A DNA stretch of 33,420 bases from Merdicola sp905200315 (lineage in GTDB: Bacteria; Bacillota; Clostridia; TANB77; CAG-508): NCBI GenBank assembly GCA_902461935.1, contig CABPZP010000017.1, forward strand, positions 1-33,420. Direction: 5' to 3'. The notes under the pieces were generated by a model. That model was not told the origin of the DNA, made no database searches, and saw only the letters and a list, made by a program, of their open reading frames with translations. Position 1 is the first letter of the stretch, and each line of letters begins with the position of its first letter. Positions 7,597-15,379 of this stretch are shown here, piece after piece. The translations under genes and the position numbers were made by a program.

Positions 7597-8070
7597 ATGA
7601 ATAGAGTAGACAAAATTAATTACTATTTAGACATTGCTGAAGCTGTAGCTGAGAGAGGAACCTGTTTAAGAAATAACTATGGAAGTGTAATAGTAAAAAA
7701 TGATGAGGTTATTTCTACTGGTTATACTGGAGCACCACGTGGCCGGAAAAATTGTTTAGACTTAGGATATTGTATGAGGCAAAAATGTGAAATGCCAAGT
7801 GGAAAAGGATACGAGAGATGTAGGTCAGTTCATAGTGAGCAAAATGCAATAATAAGTGCTTCGCGAGGCGAAATGATTGGTGCAACTTTGTATTTAGTAG
7901 GTGTAAACAAAAGGAATGGAGAATATGTAAACGATAATGAACCTTGCTCATTTTGTAAAAGAATGCTTATAAATGCAGGAATTAAGGATGTTTATATGAG
8001 AGATTCCAAAGAAAAGTATCGTCATGAATTAGTTGAAAACTGGATAAAAAATGATGATACGATTTATTAG
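7597..8070 (+). CDS. Deoxycytidylate (dCMP) deaminase, ComEB type
   Basis: This 157-aa cytosolic enzyme deaminates dCMP to dUMP, feeding dTMP synthesis. The zinc-dependent cytidine/deoxycytidylate deaminase motifs are present: H79-S-E (HSEQNAI) supplies the zinc ligand and catalytic glutamate, and PCSFC supplies C117 and C120. Additional cysteines at about residues 53-73 match the second zinc site seen in the dCMP deaminase subfamily and argue against a plain cytidine deaminase. A CAGGAGG ribosome binding site precedes the ATG, and a strong terminator follows. In Bacillus the homologue is called comEB, but it is not needed for competence itself; no competence genes are next to it here. Confidence 0.92.
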   Translation: MNRVDKINYYLDIAEAVAERGTCLRNNYGSVIVKNDEVISTGYTGAPRGRKNCLDLGYCMRQKCEMPSGKGYERCRSVHSEQNAIISASRGEMIGATLYLVGVNKRNGEYVNDNEPCSFCKRMLINAGIKDVYMRDSKEKYRHELVENWIKNDDTIY

Positions 8071-8088
8071 AAATTACAATTTTATTTA

Positions 8089-8121
8089 AACAAGGTAACC
8101 ATTGGTTACCTTGTTCTTTTT
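8089..8121 (+). terminator. Terminator of the dCMP deaminase gene
   Basis: AACAAGGTAACC (8089-8100) pairs perfectly with GGTTACCTTGTT (8104-8115) around ATT, followed by CTTTTT. Confidence 0.88.
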
Positions 8122-8143
8122 GCAAATTTTTTTACAAAAATAC

Positions 8144-8172
8144 TTGAATTAAAATTTACTTAATGATAAAAT
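8144..8172 (+). promoter_or_regulatory. Promoter of the coiled-coil protein gene
   Basis: TTGAAT at 8144-8149 and TAAAAT at 8167-8172 are 17 bases apart. The predicted start of transcription (near 8179) lies after the upstream ATG at 8163, which supports the ATG at 8205 as the real start. Confidence 0.65.
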
Positions 8173-8204
8173 GCATCTTACAAAATATAAAGGAGGTGAG
8201 ATGT

Positions 8205-8648
8205 ATGGATGAAAAAAGATTTGTTGAATTATTAGATTTGAATAATGACAAGTTGTTGAAGATTATGGATGAAAACAATGATAAGTTACTACATACAATG
8301 GAAGAAAATAACAATAAGTTGTTGCAAATAATGGAAGTAAAAAACAATAAGTTGAAACAAGAAATTTTCGAAGAAATGGATAGAAGATTTGAAATAGTTG
8401 ACAGAAGATTCGAAAAAATTAATGAAAACTTTAAGAAGGTTGACGAAAAAATTATTGATTCTAATTTTTATTTCGAAGAGAATTATGGTCGCAAAATAGA
8501 CATTATTTTTGAGAAGTTACAACTTGAAGATGAAAAAGAAGACGTTAAAATTAAAGAATTTGAGGAATTTAAAAATCAAAATAATGCTAAATTACTTTCA
8601 CACGATGTTAGAATAACAAAATTGGAAAAAGTTGTTAATTCAAATTAA
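8205..8648 (+). CDS. Hendecad-repeat coiled-coil protein, unknown function
   Basis: I do not recognise a named family. From the ATG at 8205 the product is 147 aa, almost all charged and helical, with no signal peptide or membrane segment. Residues about 11-54 form four 11-residue repeats of the type NNDKLLKIMDE. Next come 7-residue repeats (MDRRFEI, VDRRFEK, INENFKK, VDEKIID). A C-terminal segment (LSHDVRITKLEKVV) resembles the end of many small phage- or plasmid-associated coiled-coil proteins. The start at 8205 is preferred over 8163 because AGGAGGTG (8191-8198) is well placed and 8163 lies before the predicted transcription start. It is monocistronic, with its own promoter and a large hairpin after it. 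It probably forms rods or oligomers; nothing points to a partner. Confidence 0.75.
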   Translation: MDEKRFVELLDLNNDKLLKIMDENNDKLLHTMEENNNKLLQIMEVKNNKLKQEIFEEMDRRFEIVDRRFEKINENFKKVDEKIIDSNFYFEENYGRKIDIIFEKLQLEDEKEDVKIKEFEEFKNQNNAKLLSHDVRITKLEKVVNSN

Positions 8649-8672
8649 TTTAATTCTAAAAAAATCAAAAAG

Positions 8673-8727
8673 GTGGGCATATATATTATATTTTTGTTAA
8701 AGTAGAAGATGTAATATATATGCCCAC
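8673..8727. repeat. 16-bp perfect inverted repeat
   Basis: GTGGGCATATATATTA (8673-8688) is matched by its exact reverse complement at 8712-8727 around a 23-base loop. No T run follows on the plus strand (TATCTTTA). It may act as a terminator or 3' stabiliser for the coiled-coil gene, or be a small mobile or palindromic repeat. Confidence 0.75.
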
Positions 8728-8745
8728 TATCTTTATGTGTTTTTC

Positions 8746-8774
8746 TTGATTTTTAAAAATTGTTAAGATATAAT
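8746..8774 (+). promoter_or_regulatory. Sigma-A promoter of tex
   Basis: TTGATT at 8746-8751 and TATAAT at 8769-8774 with 17-base spacing. The leader to the ATG at 8807 is about 26 bases. Confidence 0.75.
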
Positions 8775-8806
8775 TTAAACGTTAAATAAAAAATATGGAG
8801 GAAATT

Positions 8807-10984
8807 ATGGACAAAATAATTCAAACAATAGCAGGAGAGCTAAATGTAAAGTATTCTCAAGTGGAAGCTGCAGTAAAGCTTATAGATGATGGGAATACAA
8901 TACCATTTATTGCACGTTATAGAAAAGAGGTTACAGGTGGACTTTCAGATGAACAATTAAGAGAATTAGGAGAACGTTTAAATTACTTAAGGAACTTGGA
9001 AACAAGAAAAGAAGAAGTTGTAAAAATAATAGATGAGCAAGGTAAATTAACAGATGAAATTATGCAATCTATTGCAGTTGCGAAAACACTTGCAGAAGTT
9101 GAAGATATTTATAGACCTTATAAACAAAAGAAAAAAACTAGAGCAACAGTTGCTAAGGCAAAGGGGTTAGAACCTTTAGCAGAAATAATTTTAAAACAAG
9201 AAGAACAAAAAGATATTAAAGAAATAGCAACAGAGTATGTTACAAAAAATGTTGAAGAAGTTGAAAAAGATAAAATTGTTGAAACAGCGGAAGATGCAAT
9301 TCAAGGTGCTTTAGATATTATTGCAGAAATGATATCTGATGAACCTAGATATAGAAAAGAAATAAAAAGACAATGTTATAGAGAGGCAACTATAAATACA
9401 AAAGCCGTAGATGAAGAACAAAAATCAAGCTATGAAATGTATTATGAATTTAGTGAAACAATAAGAACAATACCATCTCATAGAATACTTGCAATAAATA
9501 GGGGAGAAAAAGAAAAATTTTTAAAAGTATCTATAGAGAAACCAGAAGAAAAAATACTAAACTATATACAAAAATACATTGTAAAAGGCAATACTCAATT
9601 TACACAAATGTTGATTGATACTATTGCAGATAGCTATAAAAGGTTAATAGAGCCATCTATAGATAGAGAAATAAGAAATGATTTAACAGAAAAGGCAGAA
9701 GAAAAAGCTATTAAAGTATTTGGAGAAAATGCCAAACAATTACTACTAGGAGCTCCAATAAAAAATAAAACTGTTATGGGCTTTGACCCAGCATATAGAA
9801 CAGGTTGTAAAATAGCAGTTATAGATGAAACAGGAAAATTATTAGAATATACTACAGTATATCCAACAGAACCACAAAACGATGTAGCTGGTGCAAAAAA
9901 AGAATTATTAAAATTAATTGAAAAGTATAATGTAAATATGATAGCAATAGGAAATGGAACGGCATCTCGTGAGTCTGAAATGTTTGTTGCAGATATGATA
10001 AAAGAAGCAAAACATGATGTTTGTTATGTAATAGTAAGTGAAGCAGGTGCTTCTGTATATTCAGCATCAAAACTTGCAACAGAAGAATATCCAGATATAA
10101 ATGTATCTATAAGAGGTGCAATTTCTATAGCACGTAGATTACAAGACCCACTTGCAGAGCTTGTAAAGATAGAACCAAAGGCAATAGGTGTTGGACAATA
10201 TCAACATGATGTTAATCAAAAGAGATTAGAAGAAAGTTTAACAGGAGTTGTTGAATCTGCAGTTAATAAAGTTGGTGTTGATGTGAATACTGCTACACCT
10301 TCATTACTTTCTTATGTTTCAGGGCTTAATAAAACAATAAGTAAAAATATTGTTAAATATAGAGATGAAAATGGAAAATTAAAAAATAGAAAAGAACTTT
10401 TGAAAGTTCCAAAGCTTGGAAAAGTTGCTTATGAACAATGTGCAGGATTTTTAAGAATATTAGATGGAAGCAACCCAATAGACTCTACAGCAGTTCACCC
10501 AGAAAGTTATGATGCGGTAGAAAAATTATTAACAAATTTAGGATATACAAAACAAGACTTGTTAGACAAAGAAAAAATATCAACTATAAGAGCGAAATTA
10601 AATGAATTAGATACAGCTAAGGTTGCTTCAGAATTAGAAATAGGAGAGCCAACCTTAACAGATATTATAGAAGAACTTTCTAAGCCAGGAAGAGATCCTC
10701 GTGATGAAATGCCGAAACCAATATTAAGACAAGATGTACTTAAATTTGAAGATTTAAAAGAAGGTATGATATTAACAGGAACTATTAGAAATGTAATAGA
10801 CTTTGGAGCATTTGTGGATATAGGAGTAAAACACGATGGACTTGTCCACATATCTGAGCTTTCAGATAAATTTGTAAAAAATCCTTCAGACTTTGTATCA
10901 ATAGGTGATATTGTAAAAGTTAAAGTTATTGGAATAGATAATGAAAGACAAAAAGTTAAATTATCTATGAAAGGATTAAATTAA
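8807..10984 (+). CDS. tex: Tex-family RNA-binding transcription accessory protein
   Basis: Tex (725 aa from this start) is a conserved cytosolic nucleic-acid-binding protein related to eukaryotic Spt6. It affects transcription and RNA turnover. It shows the N-terminal helical region with the typical TIPFIARYRKE segment. A YqgF/RuvX-like RNase H fold begins near G325-F-D327 (GFDPAYRTG). Helix-hairpin-helix motifs span about 490-560 (VNTATPSLL and LLKVPKLG regions), and a C-terminal S1 RNA-binding domain covers about 650-724. The ATG at 8807 is chosen because GGAGG (8797-8801) lies 5 bases upstream; an ATG at 8795 would overlap that ribosome binding site. I see no clear terminator after it, only an AT-rich stretch and REP-like copy 2. 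Confidence 0.95.
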   Translation: MDKIIQTIAGELNVKYSQVEAAVKLIDDGNTIPFIARYRKEVTGGLSDEQLRELGERLNYLRNLETRKEEVVKIIDEQGKLTDEIMQSIAVAKTLAEVEDIYRPYKQKKKTRATVAKAKGLEPLAEIILKQEEQKDIKEIATEYVTKNVEEVEKDKIVETAEDAIQGALDIIAEMISDEPRYRKEIKRQCYREATINTKAVDEEQKSSYEMYYEFSETIRTIPSHRILAINRGEKEKFLKVSIEKPEEKILNYIQKYIVKGNTQFTQMLIDTIADSYKRLIEPSIDREIRNDLTEKAEEKAIKVFGENAKQLLLGAPIKNKTVMGFDPAYRTGCKIAVIDETGKLLEYTTVYPTEPQNDVAGAKKELLKLIEKYNVNMIAIGNGTASRESEMFVADMIKEAKHDVCYVIVSEAGASVYSASKLATEEYPDINVSIRGAISIARRLQDPLAELVKIEPKAIGVGQYQHDVNQKRLEESLTGVVESAVNKVGVDVNTATPSLLSYVSGLNKTISKNIVKYRDENGKLKNRKELLKVPKLGKVAYEQCAGFLRILDGSNPIDSTAVHPESYDAVEKLLTNLGYTKQDLLDKEKISTIRAKLNELDTAKVASELEIGEPTLTDIIEELSKPGRDPRDEMPKPILRQDVLKFEDLKEGMILTGTIRNVIDFGAFVDIGVKHDGLVHISELSDKFVKNPSDFVSIGDIVKVKVIGIDNERQKVKLSMKGLN

Positions 10985-11070
10985 AATTACATAACATATT
11001 AATTAATTTAATAAAAATATATTTTGTTTTGAAATACATTGTAATATTATAGATAATTTTTATATTGAGT

Positions 11071-11097
11071 GTAGGGGTCGGCGTCCTCGACGACCCG
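11071..11097 (+). repeat. REP-like GTAG hairpin element, copy 2
   Basis: This copy has GTAG, the GGGTCG/CGACCC stem, a G/A mismatch, two CG pairs and a TCCT loop. It differs from copy 1 at one loop base. It lies in the convergent gap between tex and the DUF975 gene. Confidence 0.85.
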
Positions 11098-11127
11098 CAA
11101 GATTATGAAATTGATTTGATTATAAAT

Positions 11128-11160
11128 AAAAAAAGATTGACATTTTATTTAATGTCAATC
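11128..11160 (-). terminator. Terminator of the DUF975 gene
   Basis: GATTGACATT (11135-11144) pairs perfectly with AATGTCAATC (11151-11160). On the minus strand it is followed by a run of seven T (11128-11134), placed just after the stop of the gene at 11169. Confidence 0.85.
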
Positions 11161-11168
11161 ATCTTTTA

Positions 11169-11921
11169 TTAATTTTCTTGAATTGGGTTTTCTTCTATTG
11201 GTTCATCGTTTTTTATTTCAAAATCGTTATTTCCAATCAAATTATCATAAAATGCAACTGTTGAAACTTGAATGTAAGGAATTAACCAAAGCATTCCAAT
11301 TCCAAATGTTAAACAAGCTAAAAATGCCCATCCAATAAATGTTAATTGTAACCAGAAAAATTCCCATCTGTGCCCATTCATTATTTCAGCACTTTTTTCT
11401 ACAGTTTCTTTAGCAAGCATATCTGGATTATCATTTATTATGTATAAAGCTAATTTATATGAATAAGCTCTTGGAATAGCCCATATAATACCAACTAAAT
11501 AAACAACTACACCAAGTATTGTTAAAACAGAACCAGTAGATGATTCTGCAACAGACATTGTGACACCGCTTGTCATAACAATTGCACCAACTATTGCAAC
11601 AACGATAGGTGCTAACATTTTTACGAAAATCCAAAGAGTTACTTGCCATACTTTAGCAAATTTATCAAATCCATTTTTAAAGAATTCGATATAAGAAATT
11701 TCTTCTCCCCTTTTTAATTTAGCCATTACTACAACTATAAATCCAAAAGATAATGGAACAGAAATTACAGTTGAGGCAATTGCTCCTATTGCAGGTACTA
11801 AGTTTAATACAAAAGATATAACATAGTCTATTACAAAGAATACTAATGTTGCTAATGCTGCTTTTCCCCATTTCCCAGTTAAACTTTTACGTGCTTCTTG
11901 TCTTATTTCAGATGCTGTCAT
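11169..11921 (-). CDS. DUF975 family membrane protein
   Basis: This 250-aa integral membrane protein belongs to the DUF975 family of Firmicutes. It starts with the typical conserved segment IRQEARKSLTGKWGKA, followed by about five to six hydrophobic helices (near 22-42, 44-65, 98-118, 130-150, 190-220). A conserved patch with NGHRWEFFWLQLTFIGW lies before the last helices, and the C-terminus is acidic. Function is unknown for the family. An AGGAGGAG ribosome binding site is well placed. It follows the HD-GYP regulator gene on the same strand by 50 bases, so the two may be co-transcribed, but that gap also holds a perfect palindrome that could be an operator. Confidence 0.88.
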   Translation of the reverse strand: MTASEIRQEARKSLTGKWGKAALATLVFFVIDYVISFVLNLVPAIGAIASTVISVPLSFGFIVVVMAKLKRGEEISYIEFFKNGFDKFAKVWQVTLWIFVKMLAPIVVAIVGAIVMTSGVTMSVAESSTGSVLTILGVVVYLVGIIWAIPRAYSYKLALYIINDNPDMLAKETVEKSAEIMNGHRWEFFWLQLTFIGWAFLACLTFGIGMLWLIPYIQVSTVAFYDNLIGNNDFEIKNDEPIEENPIQEN

Positions 11922-11950
11922 AAAAACTCCTCCTTTTATTTTATTATATA

Positions 11951-11970
11951 TATTAATATGTGTATTAATA
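11951..11970. promoter_or_regulatory. Possible operator palindrome upstream of the DUF975 gene
   Basis: TATTAATA and TATTAATA form perfect 8-bp inverted arms around TGTG. The site lies in the 50-base gap between the HD-GYP regulator gene and the DUF975 gene. It is AT-rich, so chance is possible, and no cognate regulator is identified. Confidence 0.3.
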
Positions 11971-11971
11971 C

Positions 11972-13036
11972 CTAATTTATTGGAAATTTTTTTTGGATTT
12001 CTTGAATTTTTTCATATTCATTTTCAAGGATTTCTACAAAAACTTTTGCAATTTCTGGGTCAAACTGAGTTCCAGAGCATTTTTTGATTTCATCTATTAC
12101 AACTTGTAAAGGTAAAGGGTCTCTATAAGAACGTTTTGATGTCATTGCATCAAAAGTGTCGGCAACAGCAGCAATTCTTGCAAAGTAAGGGATATCTGTG
12201 CTAGCTAAATTACTTGGATAACCTCTTCCATCAAACCTTTCATGATGGTGTTTTACAATAGGAATCATATCTTTAAAAATTGTAGCATTAGATAATATAT
12301 GTTCACCTATTGTAGGATGCTTCTTTATTTCTGCGTATTCTTCATCAGAAAGTTTTGAATCTTTTAGAAGAATAGCATCCGGAACACCAATTTTACCAAT
12401 ATCGTGAAATAATCCACCGATTTTCAAGATTCTAATATCATCATCAGATAAACCTAATTTTTCTCCAATTAAAACAGAATAGCTTGATACTCTATCTGAA
12501 TGACCTCTTGTATAAGGATCTTTTGCTTCAACAGTATATCTAAGAGTTTCAATACTTTCCATATAAGCTTTTTCTAGTTGTTCATTAGTTTCAAAAAGTT
12601 CATTATTTATTCGTTTTATTTCGTTCATTTGCTCAATAGACTTAATGCCAGATTCTATTAAAAGAAGTAGTTGATCAAATTTATCACTCTTTTCGCAGTA
12701 ACCTTGTATATCAAGTCTTCTTATTGTTTCTAATGGTGGGGCTAAATCCTTATGACCTGTAAGCAATAGAATATATAATTCTTTATTGAATTTACGAATT
12801 TCTTCAACAACTTGATCACCATGAAGTGGATACATCATAAAGTCAAGAATCATTAAATCAAAATGTTCTCTTTTTACAAGTTCAATAGCTTCAGTGGGAT
12901 CGGTAACACCTGTAAAATTATAGCCAGATCTTTTTAAGAATATAGACAGAGAGTCTACAATTCCCTCTTCATCATCAACAGCTAATATTTTATATCCTAA
13001 AGAAGGATTCTGAGTTCCTTGCATATTTTTTCTCAT
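11972..13036 (-). CDS. Response regulator with HD-GYP c-di-GMP phosphodiesterase domain
   Basis: This 354-aa cytosolic protein joins a receiver domain to an HD-GYP domain. The receiver (about 16-130) has the acidic pair D21-D22, the phosphoacceptor D65 (LDFMM) and the conserved K near 116. A coiled linker (about 132-165) leads to the HD-GYP domain, with H211-D212 in HDIGKIG and HHERFDGRGYP at 264-274. HD-GYP domains hydrolyse cyclic di-GMP, and both hallmark motifs are intact. Its kinase is not adjacent. The only kinase in the window, at 15364-17172, is on the same strand beyond alaS and has the type of HisKA box I associate with this regulator type. A good ribosome binding site (AAGGAGG) precedes the ATG. 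Confidence 0.93.
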   Translation of the reverse strand: MRKNMQGTQNPSLGYKILAVDDEEGIVDSLSIFLKRSGYNFTGVTDPTEAIELVKREHFDLMILDFMMYPLHGDQVVEEIRKFNKELYILLLTGHKDLAPPLETIRRLDIQGYCEKSDKFDQLLLLIESGIKSIEQMNEIKRINNELFETNEQLEKAYMESIETLRYTVEAKDPYTRGHSDRVSSYSVLIGEKLGLSDDDIRILKIGGLFHDIGKIGVPDAILLKDSKLSDEEYAEIKKHPTIGEHILSNATIFKDMIPIVKHHHERFDGRGYPSNLASTDIPYFARIAAVADTFDAMTSKRSYRDPLPLQVVIDEIKKCSGTQFDPEIAKVFVEILENEYEKIQEIQKKFPIN

Positions 13037-13074
13037 AAAAATAAACCTCCTTGTGATGTTATTAAATTATTTGT

Positions 13075-13103
13075 ATTATATAGTTTAGAAAAAATAAAAG
13101 CAA
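13075..13103 (-). promoter_or_regulatory. Promoter of the HD-GYP response regulator
   Basis: On the minus strand TTGCTT (13103-13098) and TATAAT (13080-13075) are 17 bases apart, with the start codon at 13036. Confidence 0.65.
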
Positions 13104-13309
13104 TAACTTTTCAAAAAAAAATAAGAGAAAAAAGTAGAAAAATGTCGATAAAAACGGAAACATTACTAATAAATAAAAATATACTGTTTTTTGCTTCATT
13201 TATGGAGCACACTGTACTCCTATACAGAATTCTTGTTTTATTTTTTGCTCGCACTTTTAAAATTTATATTAAATTTTAATTATTATTTTTTACTGAACTG
13301 TAACAAAAA
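13104..13309. other. AT-rich intergenic stretch without a gene
   Basis: Between the regulator's promoter and the alaS control region lies about 200 bases of AT-rich sequence. An open frame on the plus strand (13019-13279) has no ribosome binding site and overlaps the regulator start, so I do not call it. A small hairpin (CTGTA/TACAG near 13212-13227) is the only other structure seen. Confidence 0.5.
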
Positions 13310-13342
13310 CAATATTTTAACTAATTTAAAATATTGCTTTTT
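13310..13342. terminator. Terminator-like hairpin before alaS
   Basis: CAATATTTTAA (13310-13320) pairs with TTAAAATATTG (13326-13336), followed by CTTTTT on the plus strand and preceded by five A, so it could act on both strands. No plus-strand gene lies upstream within about 2 kb. The alaS -35 box (13334-13339) overlaps its 3' arm. Confidence 0.5.
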
Positions 13343-13362
13343 GACATAATTTGAGATATAAT
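13334..13362 (+). promoter_or_regulatory. Promoter of alaS
   Basis: TTGCTT at 13334-13339 and TATAAT at 13357-13362 are 17 bases apart. A TTGACA at 13341-13346 is too close to the -10 box to be the -35. The leader to the ATG at 13394 would be only about 25 bases, which leaves no room for a T-box riboswitch. Confidence 0.65.
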
Positions 13363-13393
13363 TACGAAAAAATGTTATAAAGGAGATAGTTTA

Positions 13394-15175
13394 ATGAAAA
13401 AAATGACATCAAAAGAGCTTCGTTTAGCTTGGCTTGATTTTTATAAAAAACGTGGACATATTGATATTGGTGCAGCTTCTTTAATAGGGGATGGAACAAC
13501 AGGTGTATTATTTAATGTTGCAGGGATGCAACCTCTTATGCCATATCTTTTAGGAAAGGAACATCCACAAGGAAAAAGACTTTGCAATGTTCAGGGTTGT
13601 GTTAGAACAAATGATATAGAAGAAGTTGGAGATTCTAGTCATGCAACATTTTTTGAAATGATGGGAAGTTGGAGTTTAGGAGATTATTTCAAAGAAGAGC
13701 GTACGAAATGGAGTTATGAACTTTTAACAGAAGTTTTTGAAATTCCAATAGAAAGACTTGCAGCAACAGTTTTTGAAGGAAATAATTTAGTTCCAAGAGA
13801 TGAAGAAACAGCCAAATTTAGAGAGAAATCTGGTTTCTTACCAGAAAATATATATTATTTACCAAAAAGTGAAAACTGGTGGGAATTAGATAGAGGACCA
13901 TGTGGACCAGATAGCGAAATGTTTTATATAACAGATAAACAGCCATGTGGATCAGGCTGTTCTCCAGCTTGTGATTGTGGTAGATTTGTTGAAATAGGTA
14001 ACGATGTATTTATGCAATATGAAAGAGTAGAAGATGATAAATACATTTTACTAGAAAAGAAAAATGTTGATACAGGTTGGGGATTAGAAAGAATTTTAGC
14101 ATTTTTAAATACAGAAGATGGAGATGTATATTTAACAGACTTATTTAAAGGTGTTATTGAAATTTTAGAAAGAGAATCTGGAAAAAAATATAAAGAAGAT
14201 GAAGAATCTACTCGTTCAATAAGAATTATAGCAGACCATATTAGAACAAGTGTAATGTTATTAGGAGATGAAAAGCATTTAGTTCCATCAAATGTTGGAG
14301 CAGGTTATATACTTCGTAGACTTATAAGAAGAGCTGTAAGACATGCTAAAAAGCTTGAAATTTCAAATGATATAATTATAAAAATTGCAGAGTACTACAT
14401 AGATGAAATATATGGAGATTATTATACAGAACTTGTAAAATCTAAGGAATTTATTTTAACAGAACTAAATAAAGAAATTCAAAAATTTGAAAAGACTATA
14501 AATTTAGGTATAAAAGAATTTGACAAAGTAGTTAAAAAATTAAATGGAAATAACATTATAGATGGGGAAGCAAGCTTTAGATTATACGATACATTTGGTT
14601 TTCCAGTAGAACTTACAGAAGAACTTGCTAAAGAACAAGGATTAAAAGTTGATGTAGAAGGATTTAATAAAAAGTTTAAAGAACATCAAGAAAAATCTAA
14701 AGCACCTGCAGGAGCTTTTAAAGGAGGTCTTGCTTCAACAGGAGAGCAAGAAACAAAATATCATACTGCAACACACTTATTAAATGCAGCATTAAAAGTT
14801 ATTGTAGGGCAAGATGTACATCAAAGAGGTTCAAATATTACAGCAGAAAGATTACGTTTTGACTTTAACTGTGACCATAAATTAACACCAGAAGAAAAGG
14901 CACAAGTAGAGGAACTAGTAAATAAATGGATACAAGAAGACTTAACAGTAACTTGCGAAAAAATGAGCAAAGATGAGGCATTAAAATCTGGAGCAGAATG
15001 CATGTTTATAGAAAAATATCCAAATGAAGTAACAGTATATAGCATAGGAGATGTTTCAAAAGAACTATGTGGGGGACCACATGTTGATTCAACAGGAAAG
15101 CTAGGACACTTTAAAATAAAAAAAGAAGAATCATCAAGTGCAGGAGTAAGAAGAATTAAAGCAATTCTTGAGTAA
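13394..15175 (+). CDS. alaS: Alanyl-tRNA synthetase, short form without C-Ala domain
   Basis: AlaRS joins alanine to tRNA-Ala in the cytosol. This protein is 593 aa against about 875 for the usual bacterial enzyme. It contains the class II aminoacylation core (motifs around residues 60-100 and 240-330), the tRNA-binding helical region and the editing domain. Editing zinc ligands are intact: H457 and H461 (HTATH), C559 and H563 (CGGPH). It ends with GVRRIKAILE, where the normal enzyme continues into the coiled-coil and C-Ala domains; the sequence after the stop is non-coding, so this is not a recent frameshift. Residues 185-195 hold a C-x3-C-x3-C-x-C cluster (C185, C189, C193, C195) that looks like a metal site. 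The segment RTNDIEEVGDSSHATFFEMMG differs from standard AlaRS and, from memory, resembles short AlaRS of candidate-phylum bacteria. RBS AAAGGAG. Confidence 0.9.
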   Translation: MKKMTSKELRLAWLDFYKKRGHIDIGAASLIGDGTTGVLFNVAGMQPLMPYLLGKEHPQGKRLCNVQGCVRTNDIEEVGDSSHATFFEMMGSWSLGDYFKEERTKWSYELLTEVFEIPIERLAATVFEGNNLVPRDEETAKFREKSGFLPENIYYLPKSENWWELDRGPCGPDSEMFYITDKQPCGSGCSPACDCGRFVEIGNDVFMQYERVEDDKYILLEKKNVDTGWGLERILAFLNTEDGDVYLTDLFKGVIEILERESGKKYKEDEESTRSIRIIADHIRTSVMLLGDEKHLVPSNVGAGYILRRLIRRAVRHAKKLEISNDIIIKIAEYYIDEIYGDYYTELVKSKEFILTELNKEIQKFEKTINLGIKEFDKVVKKLNGNNIIDGEASFRLYDTFGFPVELTEELAKEQGLKVDVEGFNKKFKEHQEKSKAPAGAFKGGLASTGEQETKYHTATHLLNAALKVIVGQDVHQRGSNITAERLRFDFNCDHKLTPEEKAQVEELVNKWIQEDLTVTCEKMSKDEALKSGAECMFIEKYPNEVTVYSIGDVSKELCGGPHVDSTGKLGHFKIKKEESSSAGVRRIKAILE

Positions 15176-15262
15176 TATTTGAAAAGAAATAAATATAATA
15201 TATAATAATAACAGCAATGTTGCAATGAGTTATGCATTATACAAAAAAGTATGCAAAAAAAA

Positions 15263-15286
15263 CAGGAATGGCCTTTCCTGGTTTTT
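15263..15286 (+). terminator. Terminator of alaS
   Basis: CAGGAA (15263-15268) pairs with TTCCTG (15275-15280) around TGGCCT, followed by GTTTTTG and preceded by a run of A, which would extend the stem. Confidence 0.75.
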
Positions 15287-15288
15287 GT

Positions 15289-15315
15289 GTAGGGGTCGGC
15301 GTCCTCGACGACCCG
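15289..15315 (+). repeat. REP-like GTAG hairpin element, copy 3
   Basis: Identical over all 27 bases to copy 2 at 11071-11097. It lies three bases past the alaS terminator, in the convergent gap to the histidine kinase gene. Confidence 0.85.
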
Positions 15316-15345
15316 TGTGAATTAAGATAAAAATACTTCTAATAT

Positions 15346-15379
15346 AACAAAAATCCCAATGTTTTACATTGGGATTTTT
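15346..15379 (-). terminator. Terminator of the NRPS-kinase operon
   Basis: AAAATCCCAATG (15350-15361) pairs perfectly with CATTGGGATTTT (15367-15378). The minus-strand reading is followed by TTTTTG. The hairpin includes the last codons and stop of the kinase gene. Confidence 0.85.

Noticed and set aside
13019..13279. 86-aa open frame on the plus strand between the HD-GYP gene and alaS
   Set aside because: No ribosome binding site or promoter, overlaps the start of the regulator in antisense, and has a low-complexity AT-rich composition.
13341..13362. TTGACA as the alaS -35 box
   Set aside because: Only 10 bases separate it from TATAAT at 13357-13362; TTGCTT at 13334 has the correct 17-base spacing.
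13363..13393. T-box riboswitch for alaS
   Set aside because: The leader after the predicted start of transcription is only about 25 bases, far too short for a T-box.
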